From Planctomycetaceae bacterium (lineage in GTDB: Bacteria; Planctomycetota; Planctomycetia; Pirellulales; Pirellulaceae): a stretch of 40,931 bases of DNA. This document shows, piece by piece, positions 36,501-40,931 of the stretch. The translations under genes and the position numbers were made by a program. Below the pieces are notes generated by a model that made no database searches, had not been told where the DNA came from, and saw only the letters and a list, made by a program, of their open reading frames with translations. Positions within the stretch are counted from its first letter, which is position 1. The number at the start of each line of letters is the position of its first letter. The stretch lies in NCBI GenBank assembly GCA_002862205.1, contig PKCN01000118.1, positions 1 through 40,931 of the forward strand, written 5' to 3'.

Positions 36501-36562
36501 ATCGCCGATGGTTGGTGGTAGAAGATCAGGATGAACCGTTTGTGTTGTTCAGGCACAAATGA
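33506..36562 (+). CDS. TPR - FG-GAP propeller - ASPIC/UnbV lipoprotein, paralogue 3
   Basis: The third tandem copy, 1018 residues from the ATG at 33506 (an ATG at 33536 is equally plausible). The signal sequence MTRWLLAIAFPVLLFLVTQ is followed by GC, a weaker lipobox. An acidic linker precedes TPR-like repeats that include YAEYWSAIGTYLASER. The propeller starts after FRNVAHDVGL near residue 488 and carries seven motifs. The fourth (NFDGRKGNDIFVG) and fifth (DFDKNSMLDLHIA) are degenerate, so their calcium binding may be lost. The UnbV domain from about 931 contains DGYLCCNES and IEWPTGTRQ. It is more diverged than paralogues 1 and 2 but shares the LNRxGRRxEA...LC.xG motif in the TPR part. No terminator is visible at its end. 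Confidence 0.86.
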   Translation: MKIRNQRKFTMTRWLLAIAFPVLLFLVTQGCGETTQDAGDSLTEPSNASVVPSDEKIKHEQTDSDEMVSSESLTRQETLEQVARLATEGDFESALPLLQRLLLVDPDDVEVLFQTGLMHAGCGDLPEAIDCLAGIPEDHPEAGIPALGQAADWCVQLKRFDAAIERYERILAVDPRLTLARRQLAYLLNRQGRRHEAAVQIRELCRAGDVRQDELQSLIVLSDAMLSEPGAEASGQLDYSPIGASGEARKLFTERRYAEAAAVLRDPVASGDVPPSVIALYGRAAAEAQDDAAFKWWFVRTDKAVREYAEYWSAIGTYLASERKFPAATRAFLESLDRDPTDFITMNRLLQALKMQDKTDDYAKWEQRWKAMHEILLDSNEVSDSDVPNVKVIEELAARLNEIDRQLEAVVWKSIEAYYRKLPPEALKHWNTERQKMVSANSGFPDRSARLCDLSLESYPLPDMQLGTAPVTEAIDGETLAAVANPAAFRNVAHDVGLKHTFELAPEKIDSGFAMYHQAGGGVAVLDFDRDGFADLYFAQGAAAPPRFVSKDSNLLFRNIDANLADVTEAASVAERLYTLGCTAGDWNQDGFPDLITANIGTNHLWINNGDGTFTQSSLGGSDDLERMPASVAMADLNADNLPDIFEVNYIQDSTIGRLPQRDLSGVVVEAVGPADFDACSDRIGLNDGKGNVSFRQLSRPGSELHKGLGVVIANFDGRKGNDIFVGNDKSANQLWIRDPSADTWSDIAVINGSAFSSGGAGTASMGIATGDFDKNSMLDLHIANFQNESVCLYLNRGSFFQDRASQYRLGVPSRSVLGFGSQALDYDNNGQLDIAVTNGHIDNYKTMTGSFRQMAQLFCNLGPRFALLPVADESGYWKQPHLGRAMATIDFNRDGRTDFVVTHLGENSALLQNETPNVGHSFQLELIGSPSERDAIGAKVQIEYGDEVSTDFVVAGDGYLCCNESVLTFGLGRNRQIDRLTIEWPTGTRQVFRDLESDRRWLVVEDQDEPFVLFRHK

Positions 36563-36850
36563 ATTGCTAACCGCGTTTCTCGATTGTTGTGATCGCATGA
36601 TTGATGCAACCGATTTCAGGTCCGGAAGCTTCAGAAGAGTTTTCGGGTCGAGTATGCTTGGTCACTCTGGTGCGGAAAAACAATTCTTTATTGGGTTCCG
36701 TTTATTCCGTTTGGGCAAAAATGCTTGATAGCCTGATAACCTGATAACCTGAAGCGGCATACTTGCACGTTTCTGTAGGTTGGACCATCATAGAGTGTGA
36801 ACGCCCCGGAATTGGTATTCATACACCCCCCCTTAATTTGAGATCATATA

Positions 36851-37042
36851 ATGAAAAAATTGTCACTCTCTCTCATCGTAATTGCTTGTTTTTCACTGAC
36901 CGGTTTGACTGGGTGTGGTGGTTCAGGTGAAACGAAAGTCATCCAGAATGATGGTGATATTTCTGGTGTTTCGGATGCAGACAAGAAGAAGATGGAGGAC
37001 GACATGAAGTCGGGCGCTGGCTACTCAACTCCAGAAAATTAG
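36851..37042 (+). CDS. Small lipoprotein, 63 aa
   Basis: A very short lipoprotein. The signal peptide MKKLSLSLIVIACFSLTG is followed by LTGC, an excellent lipobox. The mature part is only about 40 residues, Gly/Asp/Lys-rich, with a charged helix-like DADKKKMEDDMKS. From memory, planctomycete genomes often carry such mini-lipoproteins close to DUF1559 pseudopilin genes, but their role is unknown. It is followed by a strong terminator and is probably its own transcript. A TATAAT overlaps the ATG (36848-36853), which is too close to be its promoter for a normal mRNA. C7 and other homopolymer runs lie just upstream. Confidence 0.78.
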   Translation: MKKLSLSLIVIACFSLTGLTGCGGSGETKVIQNDGDISGVSDADKKKMEDDMKSGAGYSTPEN

Positions 37043-37107
37043 AACTCTTGCAGCCTAGCCAAGTTCACAACCACATTGATGTTTGTGGATGTACGAAAGA
37101 ACACAAG

Positions 37108-37143
37108 CCGATGCCCACGTGACCAAGTGGGCATCGGTTTTTT
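37108..37143 (+). terminator. rho-independent terminator after the small lipoprotein
   Basis: A perfect 11-bp stem (CCGATGCCCAC with GTGGGCATCGG) and an 8-base loop are followed by six T residues. The T-run overlaps the TAA stop of the convergent UnbV gene. On the minus strand the hairpin is not followed by a U-rich tract, so it mainly serves the plus strand. Confidence 0.9.
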
Positions 37144-40111
37144 AATGCAAGAGATTGAACGCGGCCTGTCCTTGAACGAGCAGATAGTCCGTTCCAGCCT
37201 CAAGAGTTCCCAGTTGTTCGGTTTGTCCATCAGGCCATGTGATGATGACATTCTCGATGAGTGACGCGTCGCCCAGTCCGGCGCGTAGAATCTTCTCGTT
37301 GCTACACATGTAGCCGTCGCCGGCAAGTAACCACAGCACTCTTTGTTGGTTTCTGCATGTGAACCGAATCGTCGCCCCAATGGCATCGCGACTGCAGGCT
37401 GTTCCCTTGAGTTGAAAACCAACGGAATTGCCAGCCTTTTCAGTGCGATTGACAAGCAGACGCAGTTGCTCTTTGGTGTGCGTCACCACGAGGTCGGTCT
37501 TTCCATCACGATTGGCATCCATGGTCCAAAGTCCGCGGCCGACGTGGTGGTCACGAAAATAATCTCCCCAACCATCATCCTTCAAAAGTTCAAAGCGACC
37601 ATCCTGACGGCGCCTGAAAAGTTGGATTGGCTGTTCATAGGGCAGACTTTCGGGATCGGAAAAATCACCAATGTGTCCATTGGTGACAGCGATTTCTTCA
37701 ATGCCGTCATTGTCCAGGTCGATTGCTTCTGTACCAAATCCTACGACGCTGAGTGTTGGTTGAGCCAAATCCAACTTGTTCGTTTCATCTCTCCAGATTC
37801 CGGGAGCAACCTGTTCGTAGTAGATGTTGTACTCCCTGCCAAAGCCCGTCACATAGAGATCCAGATCACCATCCAGATCAAAGTCACTACTGGCAATACC
37901 CATGGATGCTTGTGCTTGGGTGCGGCCATCAACGGCAACGCCTCGGACTGAAGCATTTTCCTCAAGCTTCATGCCATCAACTGTTTTTGTAGGTGTGTAA
38001 AAAGCATTCCGTGACATGTCATTTGCGACAAACACTCCGAGTTGGAGTCCATCCAAATTTCCTGCAAGAATCCCCAGCCCACGTCCGGTTGATGGACTGG
38101 GAACCCACTGGGAGGTTGTATTGCGAAATCTACCGTTGCCCACGCCTTCGAAAAATCGATCAGCAGCGGCCGGGAATGTGAGTGGGTGGCATGGTCCAAT
38201 GACGCCCTCCTCGTTTGGGCAGCCCATGTCCAAGCCTGAAACCGTTTGGCAATAGTTGGTAACGACCAAGTCAGAGATCCCGTTTTGGTCCAGGTCTGCA
38301 ATGATGGCACTGGTGGACCATGACTTGGAATCATTATCCATCAACCATTGGGTGCAGTCCGTAAAACTGCCATCGCCATTGTTTCGCAAAAGTCGATTCT
38401 GTCCTAAATTTGCGAAAAAGAGATCTGGAAAACCATCCTCATTGAAATCTCCAATGGCCAGGCCTTGTCCAAAACCACGATCACCAACTCCTGCGTCAGT
38501 GCTAACCTCTGTGAATGACTTTCCCAGATTGCGAAGGAGTTGATTGGGCTGTGAATCTCTTTTCTGCATCGTTCCGCCAGCACCCATCACCATGATGTCC
38601 GCCAAACCATCCAGATCGTAATCAATTGCACCCCCACCGATTCCAGTCGACCGAATGATCGCAGCGAGTCTTGCATCAGTCGGGTTGTTATTCGAAGCGA
38701 TATCGCTCAAGCCCCAGGCGATGCTTTGCTCCTCAAGAAGCAAATGATCTGTTCCAGCGATTTTTGGAACTACGGCATTTCCCGTTGCTACAGTCAAGGA
38801 TGTCTTGGATGCATCAGGCATGGGTAGATTTGATAAGTCGATGGAACAGGCTGGAGCGTCTGTAGCGAGCCACGACTGATCTGAACTGAGTTTTGTGAGG
38901 ATGCGTTGTCTGACCGTAGCCAGTTCAGGTGAAGGCTCATTGGGCAGCGTGGTGGCGATTGCGGACCACGCTTCCGACTCCCAGACCCGCCCCAACTTCA
39001 GGAGTGCTACGGCAACATCGAGCGCTTTGGATTGGTTGTTTTGACCGTCAGCTGCGAAGTGATTGAACTTCTCTCGCAAGTCCAGCATCTCAACAGATCT
39101 CGCTAAGACGGCGTCGACTTGCTCCGACGATATCGGTGAATTGGTCGTGGCTTGCAGTTGAAGCATGGATTGAGCGAGTCGATCCCAGGCAGTGTTGTTA
39201 CCGGTCTCGCGGCGGGTTGCTTCCCAGTAAGCACGAACCGCTTCGTCGAGCCTTGTGTTTCGTGTGGCGATGTCTCCCAAGGTAAGCCAATAGTCAGCAT
39301 ATTGAGCACTGTCAGAATTGGCAGTTTGCAACCAACCCGGGATATCCTCCAGCTTGTTTTCGGCCATCAATGCCTGGCCATACATCGCGTGTGCAGGTGC
39401 GAATTTTGGGTGGTGTTTTAGGATGTCTTCCAAAATGAGAGCAGCGGCTCGGGAGTCATGACGGTACATCATCACAAAAGCTTCGGCCAAACGCACACGA
39501 TGATCGTCAGGATTTCGCTCCATTAGTCGCTCAGATGTTTTTGGTGATAGGCGACGAGATGACGTTTCAGTAACTGCCAGCAGCAGTCGCACATCGAATT
39601 GTCTGGAGCGGTAAAGTTTCATCAGGTGTTCAGGAAGAAGATCCATCCTCTGGGCCTCACACAGAAAACCAACTAAAGAGCGACGCTGTTGGTGTGCATC
39701 CGGATTGTTCCTCAACGACGCTTCGAGAAGATCGATCGCTGTGTAGAGGTCCCCCACATCAATGAGCGCCTGGACGGCGAATGTGACTCTTGCTGCTGGC
39801 AGATAATTCGCGTGAGTCGCAGCATCAACCAACAATTGTGCTGCTTCTCTTTTGCGGTCGCAGTAAGCGGCCGTTTTCGCTGCGTAGGTGAGTAGGTCAG
39901 GGTCTTCTGGTGAGACAATCAAGGCTTCCTGCGCGCAGCGATTCGCAAGTTCCCAGTCTTGATTTTCCATGGCGACTAGCAATCGCTCCACCGGTGTCGC
40001 CGCGCGGGTTGGCTCAGTATCGGAAGACTTCGATTCAGACCGACATCCTGTGAGCACAAGCACAAGCACAATGCAAAGCAATAGCCCGCTGGACCGGTCT
40101 GGCCAGCACAT
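37142..40111 (-). CDS. TPR - FG-GAP propeller - ASPIC/UnbV lipoprotein, paralogue 4 (convergent)
   Basis: A 989-residue lipoprotein facing the other three. I start it at the ATG at 40111 (MCWPDRSSGLLLCIVLVLVLTGC, an excellent lipobox LTGC); the frame is open to 40264 and ATG 40171 is an alternative. TPR-like helices cover about residues 40-380 and include YADYWLTLGDIATRN at the place matching the other paralogues. Propeller motifs run from DYDLDGLADIMVM near residue 498 to DANRDGKTDLVVT near 864. The fourth is reduced to NLDGLQLGVFVA. The UnbV domain from about 906 has CSRDAIGATIRF, DGYMCSNEK and ITWPDGQTE. It is the most diverged of the four but keeps the same architecture and the domain cysteine. 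No Shine-Dalgarno site is evident. Confidence 0.86.
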   Translation of the reverse strand: MCWPDRSSGLLLCIVLVLVLTGCRSESKSSDTEPTRAATPVERLLVAMENQDWELANRCAQEALIVSPEDPDLLTYAAKTAAYCDRKREAAQLLVDAATHANYLPAARVTFAVQALIDVGDLYTAIDLLEASLRNNPDAHQQRRSLVGFLCEAQRMDLLPEHLMKLYRSRQFDVRLLLAVTETSSRRLSPKTSERLMERNPDDHRVRLAEAFVMMYRHDSRAAALILEDILKHHPKFAPAHAMYGQALMAENKLEDIPGWLQTANSDSAQYADYWLTLGDIATRNTRLDEAVRAYWEATRRETGNNTAWDRLAQSMLQLQATTNSPISSEQVDAVLARSVEMLDLREKFNHFAADGQNNQSKALDVAVALLKLGRVWESEAWSAIATTLPNEPSPELATVRQRILTKLSSDQSWLATDAPACSIDLSNLPMPDASKTSLTVATGNAVVPKIAGTDHLLLEEQSIAWGLSDIASNNNPTDARLAAIIRSTGIGGGAIDYDLDGLADIMVMGAGGTMQKRDSQPNQLLRNLGKSFTEVSTDAGVGDRGFGQGLAIGDFNEDGFPDLFFANLGQNRLLRNNGDGSFTDCTQWLMDNDSKSWSTSAIIADLDQNGISDLVVTNYCQTVSGLDMGCPNEEGVIGPCHPLTFPAAADRFFEGVGNGRFRNTTSQWVPSPSTGRGLGILAGNLDGLQLGVFVANDMSRNAFYTPTKTVDGMKLEENASVRGVAVDGRTQAQASMGIASSDFDLDGDLDLYVTGFGREYNIYYEQVAPGIWRDETNKLDLAQPTLSVVGFGTEAIDLDNDGIEEIAVTNGHIGDFSDPESLPYEQPIQLFRRRQDGRFELLKDDGWGDYFRDHHVGRGLWTMDANRDGKTDLVVTHTKEQLRLLVNRTEKAGNSVGFQLKGTACSRDAIGATIRFTCRNQQRVLWLLAGDGYMCSNEKILRAGLGDASLIENVIITWPDGQTEQLGTLEAGTDYLLVQGQAAFNLLH

Positions 40112-40769
40112 ATGTTGGCTTTGATCCAGACATGGCTGGCGGGTCACCGTTGACGAAATTTGAGATGCCATTTGCCGTTTGTTGTCAATGGGAGCTGAGG
40201 TTTGTAGAGCGAGGCGATACATCTTGCCTTTGCCTGTCAGTGCATCTTGCCCAGTGTTTGTCATTCACGGTTTGGCCAACGAAAACGTCTGAACCGACAT
40301 TTTGCAGAGTTCTTGTGCTTTCTGCACGTACTACGCAATCACCCACGTTGCGAACTCAGGAGTTTTTTCCGTCTGGTCAAGTGATGGATTTGCCTCAGTA
40401 TCGCATGATGCCAAGAAACAAGAACTGCAACGAAAAAAAGAGTGGATGCCAGATCTTGTTTGGAAACCTGTTCCCTTCGCCTGGTTGAAGAAGACAATTT
40501 CCGATTTTCACGCGTCTTGTGTCGGTTGTTGGCCAGCATCGCCCAAAAGCGAACCGCAGCCGCTTCGCTTGGGCGTGAGTAAAGCTCGGGAAGAATAGCT
40601 ATTGCGGGGGGGGTGTGCTCGGTGTTGAGGATGTACAAAAAGATACAGAATTCTGTACGTTGCCAGCGATAAAAGTGTTCTTGAAACCAATAATCTGGGC
40701 TAATATTGAATATTCCCCCATTCGTTCGCACGGGGACAATACTTTTCAGTTCTTTTCCGGAGAGAGGAT
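40112..40769. other. Divergent regulatory region between UnbV paralogue 4 and the pseudopilin-like gene
   Basis: A 658-base gap with no convincing gene. It includes a 14-bp perfect palindrome, a G8 run near 40606-40613 and an AT-rich stretch at 40681-40714 with an AATATT-G-AATATT repeat, about 60-90 bases before the start at 40770. TTGAAA at 40681 and TAATAT at 40701 are promoter-like, but the 14-base spacing is too short for a standard promoter. Confidence 0.4.
40644..40657. promoter_or_regulatory. 14-bp perfect palindrome, candidate operator
   Basis: TACAGAATTCTGTA is identical to its own reverse complement. It lies 113-126 bases before the pseudopilin-like start, in the region also serving the divergent UnbV gene. 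A dimeric repressor could bind here; no known consensus is recognised. Confidence 0.35.
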
Positions 40770-40931
40770 ATGACTCGACGTTATTCGTCATCACGGGGTT
40801 TCACATTGGTGGAGCTGCTAGTCGTCATCGCCATCATCGGTGTGCTTGTTGGTCTGCTGCTGCCCGCTGTTCAAGCGGCACGTGAAGCGGCTCGCCGCAT
40901 GAGTTGCAGCAACAACTTCAAGCAAATCGGT
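40770..40931 (+). CDS. DUF1559-family pseudopilin-like protein (5' part)
   Basis: Only the first 54 residues are in the window. The N-terminus is a type IV pilin/pseudopilin leader: a basic [10 protein letters not shown], then the prepilin-peptidase site [15 protein letters not shown] with Glu at +5, and a long hydrophobic helix. The following [20 protein letters not shown] is the hallmark of the planctomycete DUF1559 (SBP_bac_10) family, whose members number in the dozens to hundreds per genome. The ATG at 40770 has GGAGAG five bases upstream. The protein would be processed and sit in the cytoplasmic membrane or be assembled in a pilus-like fibre; its role is unproven. Expression is probably driven from the AT-rich region at about 40680-40715. 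Confidence 0.93.
   Translation, partial: MTRRYSSSRGFTLVELLVVIAIIGVLVGLLLPAVQAAREAARRMSCSNNFKQIG

Noticed and set aside
36732-36753. 8-bp direct repeat CCTGATAA, about 2.75 copies
   Set aside because: Too short and too few copies to mean more than slippage; no link to a gene feature.
36848-36853. TATAAT as the promoter of the small lipoprotein
   Set aside because: It overlaps the start codon, so a transcript from it would begin inside the gene; it is a coincidence of the ATATAATG context.
40339-40794. 151-codon open frame on the minus strand before the pseudopilin-like gene
   Set aside because: It runs across the start and ribosome-binding site of the clear DUF1559 gene, and its sequence looks like translated non-coding DNA.

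Overview
The window looks like chromosomal DNA of a planctomycete (Planctomycetota, probably the Pirellulales side; the lineage is inferred from gene content, not from a marker phylogeny). Signs are a TIGR03000 double-domain protein at the left edge, a DUF1559 pseudopilin-like gene at the right edge, several large TPR/FG-GAP/UnbV lipoproteins, a HTTM membrane protein with a small partner, and frequent TTG/GTG starts with weak Shine-Dalgarno sites. Density is high, with about 27 genes and few gaps over 300 bases. No tRNA, rRNA, CRISPR array, transposase or phage gene was recognised.

Layout. 1-2.4 kb: end of a TIGR03000 protein with a good terminator, then a translationally coupled pair (one-helix protein plus HTTM protein). 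2.4-2.8 kb: gap with a 21-bp tandem repeat. 2.8-6.1 kb: divergent glycolytic genes gpmI and pgi. 6.3-12.7 kb: trpA followed by a tightly packed redox module: a four-cluster ferredoxin subunit, a molybdopterin catalytic subunit and a TorD-like chaperone, then a PNPOx-like flavoprotein and a VTT/DedA membrane protein. No NrfD/DmsC-type membrane anchor is present. 12.9-15.6 kb: two conserved proteins of unknown function (one with an HEXXH motif), then cdsA-plsC on the minus strand for phospholipid synthesis. 16.2-20.7 kb: a large lipoprotein, thpR, a YheT-type hydrolase, an adrenodoxin-type ferredoxin and a secreted coiled-coil protein. 20.8-27.1 kb: a Tat-exported Gfo/Idh/MocA protein, a SWIM-SNF2 ATPase and recA with a clear terminator.

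27.1-40.1 kb is the most striking part: four large paralogous lipoproteins (about 985-1020 aa each), three in tandem and one facing them. Each has a lipobox, N-terminal TPR-like repeats, seven calcium-binding-type FG-GAP motifs (predicting a seven-bladed propeller) and a C-terminal ASPIC/UnbV domain carrying a shared cysteine. A 63-aa mini-lipoprotein with a strong terminator sits between the two sides, and a DUF1559 pseudopilin-like gene starts divergently from the fourth. I read this as a locally expanded family of envelope proteins, possibly forming or decorating a surface structure. That function is inference. It is the best candidate here for an undescribed system.

Many predicted starts are choices among several in-frame codons and are flagged as such.
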